64,000 nucleotides of DNA from Hymenobacter fodinae (GTDB lineage Bacteria; Bacteroidota; Bacteroidia; Cytophagales; Hymenobacteraceae): positions 558,001 to 622,000 of the forward strand of contig NZ_SRLA01000003.1 in assembly GCF_004745825.1 (NCBI RefSeq), written 5' to 3'. Below the pieces are notes generated by a model that saw only the letters and a list, made by a program, of their open reading frames with translations, ran no database searches and was not told the DNA's origin. This document shows, one piece after another, positions 9,638-18,023 of the stretch (position 1 is the stretch's first letter; each line of letters opens with the position of its first letter). A program made the position numbers and the translations under genes.

Positions 9638-12007
9638 CTATTTCAGCAAGCGTACGTCAAATACCCCTCCGGCCGTTGAGCCTGGCTCGGCGGCAAACTT
9701 AACGGTGAGCGTGCGACTAGCGGGGCCACTGCGCAAGGCCTGAGGCAAAGGGTACTCGACGTCGAAGAACGAGCTACCCTTGCTTGTATCGGAGGTGACC
9801 TTTTGCAAGAGCTGCCCGTTGATGAATATTGAAAATGTCCGGCCCCGGTCGCCCCCGAAATAGGTGACGCGCAGTGCTCGGGCTTCGGCCTTTGGGTTGC
9901 GCAGGTTGTAGCTAAACCAACCAGTAGCGTGGCGGTAGTGCCGGTCCTGAAACACACCTGCTTCCGTGCGCTCACTCGCGAAACCATGGTCCGACTCGGG
10001 CTGCTGCTCACCGGGTGCTACCCGGTCAACGGTACGGGCGTCCAGCGCCAACTTTTCGGCATCCCGCTGGCGGATAGCGGCTTTGCGCGCTTCTAGGCCC
10101 TCGGGAGTTGCCACGGGCCAGTACACCATGTAGCGCGTATCGTGCAGCTGGTAGAATGGCTGTAGCTTGATATTGCGGTAGGTAGCGTTGTCAATCAAGC
10201 CGGCGGCCGTGAAGGTCAAGGGCTCCCCGGCAACGGGTCGTAGGCCACTCACCAGATCGGCCTCTTGGCGGCTTACCAGCACGGGGGCATCATCAATTGG
10301 GTACAGCCGTCCGTTGGCCACGTGCCCCATCCGGCTGCCGTTGGCCCGCAGGCCCGGCTGGTCGGCGGTGTCGGTGGCGGCGGCTAGCACAATGGGGCCG
10401 TGCACAAACGACACCCAGGGCGAATGGTCGGGCAGGTACTCCGCTTCGGTATGCATGGGCAGCGCTACCGTTACCACGTCCCCCGACTTCCACTTCCGCT
10501 CAATGGTGGTGTAGCCAGGAGTAGTGGTGCTGCTAACTGCCGGCTGACCATTGACCAACACCTGCAGTTGGCCGGCGGGTACCCAGGCTGGCTGCCGAAC
10601 ACTCAACGCGAACTTGCGGGACTTCTTCAGCTTCAGGGCCAGCTCCGTTGACTCGGCGAAGGGGAAGCGGGTGTTTTGCGTAAGCGTTACACCGGCCTGT
10701 TGCCACTCCAGGCGCGAAGGCATAAACAGATTAACTAGCAACTGCTCCGTACCCCGATGAGCATACACTAACTCGCCGTACTTCCCGTGGTTTTCAAGCC
10801 CCGAGCCTACGCAGCACCAAAAGCTCTCCTGCGGCTCTGAGTATACCCGGTAGTGGCGGGGGCGCATAGAGGTGAAATAGACAAACCCACCCTGCCCGGG
10901 ATGCTGCGAGGAAAGGATATGATTATAGGTTGCCCGCTCGTAGTAGTCGAGGTATTTTGTGGCCCCGCTGGCCAAGTACAGCTCCTTGCTGAGCTTGAGC
11001 ATGTTATACGTATTGCACGTTTCCGGGCCCTCCTTGCTTTCCAGCATCGAGGTAAAGTCGGTTGCGGGCTGAAAATGCTCACTCACACTGTTGCCTCCAA
11101 TCGACACGGTACGATGCTCTACCACGGTTTGCCAGAAAAAGTCGGCGGCCTTGTGCCAGGCGGGGTTACCCCCCACTTTCGCCACGCGCTCATACCCAAT
11201 TACTTTCGGAATCTGGGTATTGGCATGCATTCCATTCAACTGGTCTTTACCTTGTAATAGGGGCTGCAACAGGGTCTGCTGCGAAAACCGCTGGGCCAGC
11301 TTCAAATACTTAGCATCACCGGTGATGTCGGCAACGTCGGCAAACACTTCATTTAGGCCCCCGTGCTCGGCGCGCAGCATGTCCTGAATCTGGGCGTCGG
11401 TGAGGTTGGCGGTCAGGTCAAGGCACCAATCGGTCAGCTTAATCAGCATCGATTTTGCCTTGGTGTTGCCAGCTAACAGGTAGGCGTCGCGCAGGCCAGC
11501 ATACGTCTTGTGCAGATTGTACCAAGGCACCCACTTCTGGTTGAGGCCAAACCCGTTGGCTTCAATTTTACCTGCTTTCACTTGCCGCCACATATCCGGC
11601 CCGCCAGGTACTCCTCCCAAATACCCATTGCCACTTTTCTGTTGGCAGACCTCTAGCTCGTCAATCATATAAGACAAGCGGCGCTGCACTTCCTGGTCAC
11701 CCGTAGCGGCGTACATCAGGGCCAGTGCCGAGAGATAGTGCCCGCCAATGTGCCCATCTAGGCCTGTGTTCTCCCAATTGCCGTAACGCTCGGCCTTAGG
11801 CGTTATACCGACCGCCAGTTGAAACGGTGCCAGCAGCCGGTCGGGGTCCAGCGCCATGATATAGGCCCGGTCAGTTTGCTGAGCTTTCTGAAATGGGCTC
11901 TCTAGCAGCGTTACCGACGATAATGGGAAACTCTCTAGCTTCGCTTGCTGGCCAAAGCTCAGCACGGGCAACGCCACTAGAGCGGCAGAAAGAAGTATAT
12001 GCTTCAT
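9638..12007 (-). CDS. Glycoside hydrolase family 127 (beta-L-arabinofuranosidase type), secreted
   Basis: 789 residues with a short signal peptide (MKHILLSAALVALPVLSFG, then QQ). The GH127 (alpha/alpha)6 barrel follows; its zinc-thiolate active site is visible as Glu329 and Cys331 in GPETCNTYNML and the Cys398-Cys399 pair in SFWCCVGSG. In the characterised family member one Cys of this pair is the nucleophile and the other residues bind zinc. Beta-sandwich domains fill residues about 420-789. The family removes beta-L-arabinofuranose from plant glycans, so the enzyme likely acts in the periplasm or outside the cell on hemicellulose or extensin sugars. It stands alone, with no SusC/SusD pair nearby. 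Substrate is inferred from the family. Confidence 0.9.
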   Translation of the reverse strand: MKHILLSAALVALPVLSFGQQAKLESFPLSSVTLLESPFQKAQQTDRAYIMALDPDRLLAPFQLAVGITPKAERYGNWENTGLDGHIGGHYLSALALMYAATGDQEVQRRLSYMIDELEVCQQKSGNGYLGGVPGGPDMWRQVKAGKIEANGFGLNQKWVPWYNLHKTYAGLRDAYLLAGNTKAKSMLIKLTDWCLDLTANLTDAQIQDMLRAEHGGLNEVFADVADITGDAKYLKLAQRFSQQTLLQPLLQGKDQLNGMHANTQIPKVIGYERVAKVGGNPAWHKAADFFWQTVVEHRTVSIGGNSVSEHFQPATDFTSMLESKEGPETCNTYNMLKLSKELYLASGATKYLDYYERATYNHILSSQHPGQGGFVYFTSMRPRHYRVYSEPQESFWCCVGSGLENHGKYGELVYAHRGTEQLLVNLFMPSRLEWQQAGVTLTQNTRFPFAESTELALKLKKSRKFALSVRQPAWVPAGQLQVLVNGQPAVSSTTTPGYTTIERKWKSGDVVTVALPMHTEAEYLPDHSPWVSFVHGPIVLAAATDTADQPGLRANGSRMGHVANGRLYPIDDAPVLVSRQEADLVSGLRPVAGEPLTFTAAGLIDNATYRNIKLQPFYQLHDTRYMVYWPVATPEGLEARKAAIRQRDAEKLALDARTVDRVAPGEQQPESDHGFASERTEAGVFQDRHYRHATGWFSYNLRNPKAEARALRVTYFGGDRGRTFSIFINGQLLQKVTSDTSKGSSFFDVEYPLPQALRSGPASRTLTVKFAAEPGSTAGGVFDVRLLK

Positions 12008-12396
12008 AAAAAACTTGATTTCACAGGAGCTTAACCCACAGCATAATTAGCTTAGGTCACGCCCAGTACATTTCGTTCGCAGTACCACATTCCCCACAAG
12101 CACCAGGGTTTACATGGTTCCGTTGAAGCCCATTCCTCTCTACAACCCGCTGGTTTAGCTAATGGGCTCTAAAGGTCACTATATCAACCAAAAACAGGTT
12201 ACTTAAACGATTGTGCAAATAGTGAGAAATGTTCAGGTCTTGTAAACCTAACCAATGTGCACATATCACACAAACGATTGATATTAGAATACAGCTGATT
12301 ACAAGCACTTTTTACCTGATGCTAGGCATCATAAGCCAATAATTTCATTGACCAAGAACTTACTCAGGTATAATCAGCAGAGTCAGTCTAGGCCAC
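12008..12396. promoter_or_regulatory. Upstream region of the GH127 gene with short repeats
   Basis: AT-rich and non-coding. The 9-mer AAACGATTG occurs twice (12205-12213 and 12272-12280), and a 10-bp palindrome ATGTGCACAT lies at 12255-12264. These could be regulator sites for the minus-strand glycosidase gene. CTAGGCCA at 12388-12395 pairs with TGGCCTAG at 12428-12435, just inside the end of the CCA enzyme gene. Confidence 0.35.
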
Positions 12397-13815
12397 CTAT
12401 CCTTGCACTGGAGTCAGGCCCTTGCGCTGGCCTAGCTCCAGCAGTAGGGCAAAGGCCTCATCGTATTCATTCCGGACTTTACCATCTAAGATGGCCTCCA
12501 ACAAGGCTTCTTTCAGCTCACCTACCGCCCGTGAAGGCTGCAGATTAAACGTTGACATGATGATTTCCCCGGTGATGACGGGCTTGAAGTTGCGTAGGTG
12601 GTCCTTTTCTTCTACTTCTTTAAGCTTCTGCTCTACCACATCGAAGTTGCGCAGATACCGGGCCACGCGCTGATGGTCCTTGCTGGTAATATCTGCTCGG
12701 CACAGAAGCATAAGGCGGTCAATGTCTTCACCAGCTTCAAACAACAAGCGGCGCACGGCAGAGTCAGTCACAATTTCCTTGACCAGCGCAATGGGTCGCA
12801 GGTGTAGGCGCACTAGCTTCTGAACCTGGCGCATCTCTTCCCCTAAGGGCAGCTTCAGATCCGTGAAAATATTGGGAACCCAACGGGCCCCCTTGTCCTC
12901 GTGGCCATGGAACGTCCAGCCCACGCGCTTGTCGTAGCGCTTGGTGGCTGGCTTGGCAATATCATGCAGAATGGCCGCCCACCGCAACCACAGGTCGCCG
13001 CCGGCAGCCACCACGTTATCCAGCACCTGCAAGGTGTGGTAGAAGTTATCCTTGTGCGCATGCTGCCCAACTTTCTCTACCCCGTACAGCTGCGCCATTT
13101 TTGGGAAGATGAGCTGCAGTAGGCCACTCTGGAATAAGAGCTTAAACCCGTAGCTAGGCTTCGGAGCCATAATGATCTTGTTTAGCTCCACAGTAATTCG
13201 CTCCTGCGACACTATTTTGATGCGTTCCTTATTACGGGCAATGGCATCGTACGTATCCGGCTCAATATCAAAGTTGAGCTGGGTAGCGAACCGCACGGCC
13301 CGCATCATCCGCAGCGGGTCATCTGAGAATGTGATGTCGGGGTCGAGGGGTGTCCGGATGATGCGGCGCTGCAGGTCACCCATCCCATCGTAGCGGTCTA
13401 CGAGGGCGCCAAAGTCTTTGGGGTTCAAGCTCAGGCCAAGCGCATTAATGGTAAAGTCGCGCCGGGCTAGGTCCTCTTCCAGGGTACCCGGCTCCACTTC
13501 CGGCTTCCGACTTTCGGCACGGTAGCTTTCTTTTCGGGCACCCACAAACTCCAGTTCAATTTCGGGTGTGGGCAGCATGGCCGTCCCGAAGTTTTTAAAT
13601 ACCGTGACCCTAGGCCTGTTCGGTAACTTTTTGCCCACTGCTTGGGCCAACTGAATTCCATCCCCTACGCATACCACGTCCACATCCTTGCTCTGGCGCT
13701 CTAGCGCTAAGTCCCGCACGTAGCCGCCAATTACATACGCCGGGTAGTGCAACTCACCGGCAGCTTCGGCAATAGTTCGGAACAAGGGCAAATCGGGCAG
13801 CTGTGGGGTTTTCAT
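12397..13815 (-). CDS. cca: CCA tRNA nucleotidyltransferase with HD domain
   Basis: 472 residues from ATG at 13815 (MKTPQLPDLPLF); the frame extends seven codons upstream but this start fits the family. The class II nucleotidyltransferase head shows GGYVRDLALE and the metal-binding DVDVVC, then RRDFTINAL and the helical neck and body. A C-terminal HD domain follows (AAILHDIAKPATKRYD), typical of bacterial enzymes that also remove 2',3'-cyclic phosphates. The protein adds or repairs the 3' CCA end of tRNAs in the cytoplasm. A poly(A) polymerase is the alternative within this superfamily, but phylum and layout favour the CCA enzyme. The stop is at 12397, just after an inverted copy of the TAGGCCAC motif. 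Confidence 0.9.
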   Translation of the reverse strand: MKTPQLPDLPLFRTIAEAAGELHYPAYVIGGYVRDLALERQSKDVDVVCVGDGIQLAQAVGKKLPNRPRVTVFKNFGTAMLPTPEIELEFVGARKESYRAESRKPEVEPGTLEEDLARRDFTINALGLSLNPKDFGALVDRYDGMGDLQRRIIRTPLDPDITFSDDPLRMMRAVRFATQLNFDIEPDTYDAIARNKERIKIVSQERITVELNKIIMAPKPSYGFKLLFQSGLLQLIFPKMAQLYGVEKVGQHAHKDNFYHTLQVLDNVVAAGGDLWLRWAAILHDIAKPATKRYDKRVGWTFHGHEDKGARWVPNIFTDLKLPLGEEMRQVQKLVRLHLRPIALVKEIVTDSAVRRLLFEAGEDIDRLMLLCRADITSKDHQRVARYLRNFDVVEQKLKEVEEKDHLRNFKPVITGEIIMSTFNLQPSRAVGELKEALLEAILDGKVRNEYDEAFALLLELGQRKGLTPVQG

Positions 13816-13970
13816 GCGTATTAGATTAAGCCACAAAGGTAGCTACTGGCACGCAGCAGTGCCCTAATGCATGCGGCAGCCAATACGTATTCTGCAATAA
13901 GCTGCCCGCGGGTGGCCTAGCGCCACTGTAAGTAAAGCTCACTAGTCTCTGAATTTCTACGCTTTTCCTC

Positions 13971-14552
13971 CTAACCTCGTAGCACCTCTAGGCCACCGTC
14001 TGGCAGTAGCCTAACCACGCGCGAGGGCTGCGACCGTGTGGTGTCGTCTTGCCGCCAGCGCACCACGTAATCCACCCCGCGCACTATTCTGGGGTCTACC
14101 TCTGCATAAACTGCCGGCGAAGGCTCCCCACTTAAGTTGGCCGATGTTGAGACCAGACCGTGCCCCAGCCGCCGCAATACCATTTGGCAGAACTCATCCT
14201 GCTGCACAATGCGTAGGCCTATGGTACCATCGGGGGCCAGCAAGTTGGGCGCAACCCGGTGGCTGGCGGGCACTACGTAGGTAGTAGGCCGCTGCTGCGC
14301 CGCCAGCAGTTCTGGTAGATTATCAGGGACGGAGGCCGCGTACCGAGCAAACATCTGCGCATCGGCTACCAGCACAATGGCGGCCTTCTCCGCGGGGCGG
14401 TTCTTTAGCTCGTATATCTTCTGCACCGCTTGCGGCACTTCCGCGTCGCAGCCCAGTCCCCAAACGGTGTCGGTGGGGTACAGCAGCACTTGTTGCATCA
14501 GCAACGCATCTACTGCCGATTCTACCTCTTCCCGGAAGAATTTCGTGGTCAT
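13971..14552 (-). CDS. tsaC: L-threonylcarbamoyladenylate synthase (Sua5/YciO/YrdC family)
   Basis: 193 residues. The YrdC fold is recognisable from the N-terminal TDTVWGLGCD, the basic patch ELKNRPAEKAAIVLV, the TYVVPASH strand, GTIGLRIV, and the STSANLSGEPSP substrate-binding loop. The enzyme makes threonylcarbamoyl-AMP from threonine, bicarbonate and ATP for the tRNA t6A37 modification. It has no C-terminal Sua5 domain, so it is the short TsaC type. It sits between cca and the methylmalonyl-CoA epimerase gene, all on the minus strand, with gaps over 120 bp, so co-transcription is uncertain. Confidence 0.92.
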   Translation of the reverse strand: MTTKFFREEVESAVDALLMQQVLLYPTDTVWGLGCDAEVPQAVQKIYELKNRPAEKAAIVLVADAQMFARYAASVPDNLPELLAAQQRPTTYVVPASHRVAPNLLAPDGTIGLRIVQQDEFCQMVLRRLGHGLVSTSANLSGEPSPAVYAEVDPRIVRGVDYVVRWRQDDTTRSQPSRVVRLLPDGGLEVLRG

Positions 14553-14679
14553 AAGCTTAAGTTATTGTAGTAGGGGAAGTATGCCGCCGTTTTGCTCCTG
14601 GGCTCACATCAGAAGTCAAATCAGGGCCGCTCTTGCGCTCTAGGTTTGCCGGCAGCGTTGCTATACGGCTAACACTGAC

Positions 14680-15099
14680 CTAGGCCACTCCGGGTTCTTT
14701 TATTGATTGGCACAGCTCCACTAGTACGCCGTTGGCACTCTTAGGATGGACAAAGCAAACCAACTTATTATCAGCCCCCTGCTTTGGCTCCTCGTTCAGG
14801 AGGGTAAATCCTTCAGCGCGCAGCCGTTGCATTTCCGCCCGGATGTCATCTACCTCAAACGCCACATGATGGATGCCCGCCGGTTTCTTTTCCAGATAAC
14901 GCGTGATGGCACTTTCAGGAGAGGTACCGGCTAGCAGCTCAATCTTAGAACCCCCTACCTGAAAAAATACCGTATCCACTGCTTCGCTGGCTACGTGCTC
15001 GCGCTTATAAGGCTCTTGGCCTAGCAGGCTTGTGTACAGTGAAGTGGCGGCTTCTAGGTCTTTTACGGCTAGGCCTAGGTGTTCGAGATTGACGAGCAT
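14680..15099 (-). CDS. mce: Methylmalonyl-CoA epimerase
   Basis: 139 residues, the full length of this vicinal-oxygen-chelate family. Two beta-alpha-beta-beta-beta modules are seen, with metal ligands in LEHLGLAVKD (His near the N-terminus), HHVAFEVDDI and the C-terminal GVLVELCQ (Glu). It interconverts (R)- and (S)-methylmalonyl-CoA in propionate and succinate metabolism. The stop codon TAG is formed by a copy of the recurring motif (reading GTG GCC TAG). The divergent neighbour is iscS, about 140 bp upstream. Confidence 0.92.
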   Translation of the reverse strand: MLVNLEHLGLAVKDLEAATSLYTSLLGQEPYKREHVASEAVDTVFFQVGGSKIELLAGTSPESAITRYLEKKPAGIHHVAFEVDDIRAEMQRLRAEGFTLLNEEPKQGADNKLVCFVHPKSANGVLVELCQSIKEPGVA

Positions 15100-15152
15100 A
15101 GCAGGGGGAAAAACCAGCGGCGCTCCATAGCGCGGCTTGTTTGGATTTGTTC

Positions 15153-15206
15153 TACTTTTGTGCAGGCAAAGTAAAACCAGTTTCCTGGTTTTCGTGTTCT
15201 ACCTGC
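15153..15206 (+). promoter_or_regulatory. iscS promoter -7 element and structured leader
   Basis: TACTTTTG at 15153-15160 fits the TAnnTTTG consensus; the -33 element is weak. Transcription would start near 15167. Immediately downstream a stem-loop is readable: AAAACCAG (15173-15180), loop TTTC, CTGGTTTT (15185-15192). GCAGG (15162-15166) and CCTGC (15202-15206) could close it further out. The leader to the ATG at 15240 is about 70 nt. Confidence 0.5.
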
Positions 15207-15239
15207 GAATGATTCTCCGCTGAAACTGACCCCCGAGCC

Positions 15240-16454
15240 ATGCTCAAGCTACCTATTTACCTCGACAACAACGCAACCACTCCCCTCGACCCACGGGTCC
15301 TGGAGGCTATGATGCCGTACCTGACCGAGGTGTTCGGCAATGCCGCCTCTCGTAACCACCCCTTTGGCTGGGCAGCCGAAGAGGCCGTGGATTACGCTCG
15401 TGAGCAAATTGCCGGCCTGATCAACTGTGATCCTAAAGAAATCATCTTCACCTCGGGTGCCACCGAGTCGGACAACCTGGGTATCAAAGGGGTGTTCGAG
15501 ATGTATTCGCAGAAAGGCAACCATATTATTACGGCTACCACCGAGCACAAAGCCGTGCTTGACACCTGCAAGCATATTGAGAAGCTGGGTGGCCGCGTAA
15601 CCTATCTGCCCGTTGACGCCGAAGGCCTTATCAGCCTCGCTGATCTGGAAGCTGCTATGACTCCCGAGACTATTCTCGTAACCATCATGTATGGCAACAA
15701 CGAGACGGGTACCATTCAGCCCATTCGTGAAATTGCTGCCATTGCCCACAAGCACGGCGCCTTGTTCATGACCGACGGCACGCAGGCCGTTGGTAAAATC
15801 CCAGTAGACGTTATTGCCGACGGCATCGACCTGATGGCCTTCACGGCGCACAAAATGTATGGCCCTAAAGGTGTAGGTGCTCTGTACGTGCGCCGGAAGA
15901 ACCCCCGGGTTAAAGTAACTGCCCAGATGGACGGCGGCGGCCATGAACGTGGCATGCGCTCGGGTACCCTCAACGTACCTGGCATCGTAGGCTTGGGCAA
16001 AGCCTGTGAGCTTTGCAAGCAGGAAATGGAAGCCGACACCCAGCGCCTATCGGCAATGCGCGACCGTTTGGAGCGGGAGCTGCTGACTTTGGAAGAAAGC
16101 TACGTAAACGGTTCGCGTGAGCACCGCCTGCCCCACGTGGCCAACATCTCTTTCAAATATGTGGAAGGTGAAGGCCTGATGATGGGCGTAAAAGACCTGG
16201 CCGTATCTTCCGGCTCGGCTTGTACCTCTGCTTCCTTGGAGCCTTCCTACGTACTGAAAGCCCTGGGCCTTAGCGATGACCTAGCTCACAGCTCTCTCCG
16301 CTTCGGCTTGTCGCGCTTCACTACGGATGAGCAAATCGATTATGCCATCAACCACGTAAAAGAAGCCGTGACCAAGCTCCGCGAAATGTCGCCGCTGTGG
16401 GAGATGTTTAAAGAAGGTATCGACCTCAACTCTATTGAGTGGGCTGAACACTAA
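15240..16454 (+). CDS. iscS: Cysteine desulfurase IscS
   Basis: 404 residues, full length. A fold-type I aminotransferase: N-terminal YLDNNATTPLD, cofactor contacts in TSGATESDNLGIKG and TTEHKAVLDTC, the pyridoxal-phosphate lysine at about residue 205 (TAHKMYGPKG), and the catalytic persulfide cysteine at about 328 (SSGSACTSASLEPSYVL). The long loop around this Cys and the ALGL tail mark it as IscS rather than SufS. It supplies sulfur from cysteine for iron-sulfur clusters and tRNA thiolation. It heads a cluster with iscU, an unknown gene and iscA. No iscR, hscA, hscB or ferredoxin gene follows here. Confidence 0.96.
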   Translation: MLKLPIYLDNNATTPLDPRVLEAMMPYLTEVFGNAASRNHPFGWAAEEAVDYAREQIAGLINCDPKEIIFTSGATESDNLGIKGVFEMYSQKGNHIITATTEHKAVLDTCKHIEKLGGRVTYLPVDAEGLISLADLEAAMTPETILVTIMYGNNETGTIQPIREIAAIAHKHGALFMTDGTQAVGKIPVDVIADGIDLMAFTAHKMYGPKGVGALYVRRKNPRVKVTAQMDGGGHERGMRSGTLNVPGIVGLGKACELCKQEMEADTQRLSAMRDRLERELLTLEESYVNGSREHRLPHVANISFKYVEGEGLMMGVKDLAVSSGSACTSASLEPSYVLKALGLSDDLAHSSLRFGLSRFTTDEQIDYAINHVKEAVTKLREMSPLWEMFKEGIDLNSIEWAEH

Positions 16455-16460
16455 AATTTA

Positions 16461-16510
16461 GTTGTCAGATGCCAGTTGCCAGACTCAGTTCTGGCGCTGG
16501 CATTGTCAAC
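16461..16510 (+). promoter_or_regulatory. Imperfect hairpin between iscS and iscU
   Basis: The gap contains nested complementary segments: GCCAGA (16478-16483) with TCTGGC (16489-16494) around a short loop, flanked by ATGCCAG and CTGGCAT and by GTTG and CAAC. It lies directly after the iscS stop and before the iscU ATG. It may influence relative expression or mRNA processing. Confidence 0.4.
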
Positions 16511-16542
16511 TCACAACTGCAAACACACAACGCATAAAAGCC

Positions 16543-16959
16543 ATGGCTTACTCCGATAAAGTTATCGACCATTACAGCAACCCCCGCAACGTGGGCACGC
16601 TGGATAAAAGCAAAAAGAACGTTGGTACTGGCCTAGTGGGCGCTCCTGAGTGCGGTGACGTAATGCGCCTGCAGATTGAGGTAGATGAAGCTACGAACAC
16701 CATCACCGACGCTAAATTCAAGACCTTTGGTTGCGGTTCGGCAATTGCTTCTTCGTCGCTCGCTACCGAGTGGTTGAAAGGCAAAACTGTTGACGAAGCA
16801 CTAGCCATCGACAACATGGAGATTGTGGAGGAGCTGGCCCTGCCGCCCGTTAAAATCCACTGCTCAGTACTAGCTGAAGATGCCATCAAATCGGCTATCA
16901 GCGACTACCGCGTGAAGAATGGCCTTCCTGCCCTGGAAGAGTCTAAGTCGCACCACTAA
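16543..16959 (+). CDS. iscU: Iron-sulfur cluster scaffold IscU
   Basis: 138 residues from ATG at 16543 (MAYSDKVIDHYSNPRN, the invariant IscU opening); the frame runs 27 codons further upstream but that is the hairpin spacer. The three cluster-ligand cysteines are at 37 (APECGDVM), 64 (TFGCGSA) and 107 (KIHCSVLAE). The LPPVK motif, the binding site for the HscA chaperone in other bacteria, precedes the last Cys although no hscA is nearby. It assembles 2Fe-2S and 4Fe-4S clusters with sulfur from IscS. Same strand as iscS, 88 bp downstream. Confidence 0.96.
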   Translation: MAYSDKVIDHYSNPRNVGTLDKSKKNVGTGLVGAPECGDVMRLQIEVDEATNTITDAKFKTFGCGSAIASSSLATEWLKGKTVDEALAIDNMEIVEELALPPVKIHCSVLAEDAIKSAISDYRVKNGLPALEESKSHH

Positions 16960-16976
16960 GCTAGGTAGAATTGAGG

Positions 16977-17031
16977 ACTAAGAAGTGAGAAGAAAGCTCC
17001 TATCAAGTGGCTTCTCTTCTCACTTCTTAGT
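16977..17031 (+). promoter_or_regulatory. 17-bp perfect inverted repeat after iscU
   Basis: Arms 16977-16993 and 17015-17031 are perfect reverse complements (starting ACTAAGAAGTG) around a 21-nt loop, just after the iscU stop. The right arm is followed by a T-rich stretch. It could attenuate transcription into the two downstream genes or stabilise the iscSU message. Confidence 0.5.
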
Positions 17032-17055
17032 TCTGTTTTCTCTTTTCTATACTCC

Positions 17056-17466
17056 ATGGACGTTACTCCTTCTGACGTACACGTCGAGAGTGCCCGGATT
17101 CAGCAGCAGATCGAGAAGCATTTGGGCATGGGCTCTGGCAATCTGTTGTTTGAGTTTCGTCAGCTTGATGGACAAGTGCGGCTCGATCTGATAACGGTGA
17201 ACCCGCGCCACCAGCAAAGCTTCCTGTTTCGCTACGAAACCGGCTATGATAAGCTAGATTGCCTGCGCAAGATGCTGGCTTACGTAACCAGCTACCGCGA
17301 CACTGAAAGCTCTTACACCATCCAGTGGCGTACCCACGGCGACCGAGAGTTGCAGACGTCCTACTTCAGGGCTCGCAATGCCTATGAGGCACTAGACAAG
17401 CTTTACTTCGGCCGCGACCTGAATACCATTACTGTGTTCAGCGTAGTTCTGAATCCTTCTTCCTAG
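17056..17466 (+). CDS. Conserved hypothetical protein in the isc cluster
   Basis: 136 residues, soluble, no signal peptide or membrane segment. I do not recognise a named family. It lies between iscU and iscA on the same strand and starts with ATG at 17056. It is rich in aromatic and charged residues (FLFRYETGYDKLDCLRKML, then SSYTIQWR), suggesting a small alpha/beta fold. It has one cysteine, so it is unlikely to be a scaffold for a metal cluster by itself. Position suggests an accessory role in iron-sulfur assembly; this is context inference only. Confidence 0.7.
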   Translation: MDVTPSDVHVESARIQQQIEKHLGMGSGNLLFEFRQLDGQVRLDLITVNPRHQQSFLFRYETGYDKLDCLRKMLAYVTSYRDTESSYTIQWRTHGDRELQTSYFRARNAYEALDKLYFGRDLNTITVFSVVLNPSS

Positions 17467-17549
17467 TTGTTTGTTATATATCAGTAAAGCCACTGTTGCT
17501 CTAGCAGCCGCTGTAGGCGTACACAAGCAACCCAAATTGCCTTTTACTC

Positions 17550-17876
17550 ATGATTACCGTTTCTGACAAAGCGAAAGAAAAAGTTGAGAAGCTTATGCAT
17601 GATGCTGAGCTGGATGCAACTTATCGGCTCCGGGCTTCAGTGGCCGGGGGTGGCTGCTCCGGTTTGAGCTATAAGCTCGACTTCGACAATGAGGTAAAAC
17701 CTATGGATCAGGAGTTCGAGGACAAGGGTATTCGGGTAGTGGTTGATATGAAGAGCTTCCTGTATTTGGCAGGCACGCAACTTGACTTTTCAGATGGACT
17801 GAACGGCAAGGGGTTTTACTTCGACAACCCCAATGCTTCGCGTACATGTGGATGTGGAGAAAGCTTCTCTGTTTAG
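17550..17876 (+). CDS. iscA: A-type iron-sulfur carrier (IscA/HesB family)
   Basis: 108 residues. The A-type signature is present: Cys36 in GGGCSGLSY and the C-terminal Cys100 and Cys102 in TCGCGESF. These three cysteines bind iron or a cluster for transfer from the scaffold to target proteins. ITVSDKAKEKV opens the protein as in the family. It is the last gene of the cluster, 83 bp after the hypothetical gene, and is followed by an inverted repeat and a bidirectional terminator. The paralogues ErpA or SufA cannot be excluded, but the isc context favours IscA. Confidence 0.92.
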   Translation: MITVSDKAKEKVEKLMHDAELDATYRLRASVAGGGCSGLSYKLDFDNEVKPMDQEFEDKGIRVVVDMKSFLYLAGTQLDFSDGLNGKGFYFDNPNASRTCGCGESFSV

Positions 17877-17908
17877 CATAGTAAGACGCAGGTATTACTT
17901 GGCATAGC

Positions 17909-17939
17909 AGTGGCCTAGAATGTATAGATCTAGGCCACT
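17909..17939. repeat. Inverted pair of the AGTGGCCTA motif
   Basis: AGTGGCCTAGA (17909-17919) and TCTAGGCCACT (17929-17939) are perfect reverse complements separated by 9 nt. This is the cleanest paired copy of an octamer that recurs through the first 34 kb. Confidence 0.75.
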
Positions 17940-17952
17940 ATACTCCTCCAAT

Positions 17953-18000
17953 ACACAAGAAAGCCCCAACTGCTATATAGCAACTGGGGCTTTCTTGTGT
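17953..18000. terminator. Bidirectional terminator between iscA and the lipoprotein gene
   Basis: Arms ACACAAGAAAGCCCCA (17953-17968) and TGGGGCTTTCTTGTGT (17985-18000) are perfect complements. The inner 16 nt contain a second palindrome. It lies between convergent genes and gives T-rich 3' ends in both directions. Confidence 0.8.
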
Positions 18001-18023
18001 GGGCTACTAGAAACTTCTAGCTG

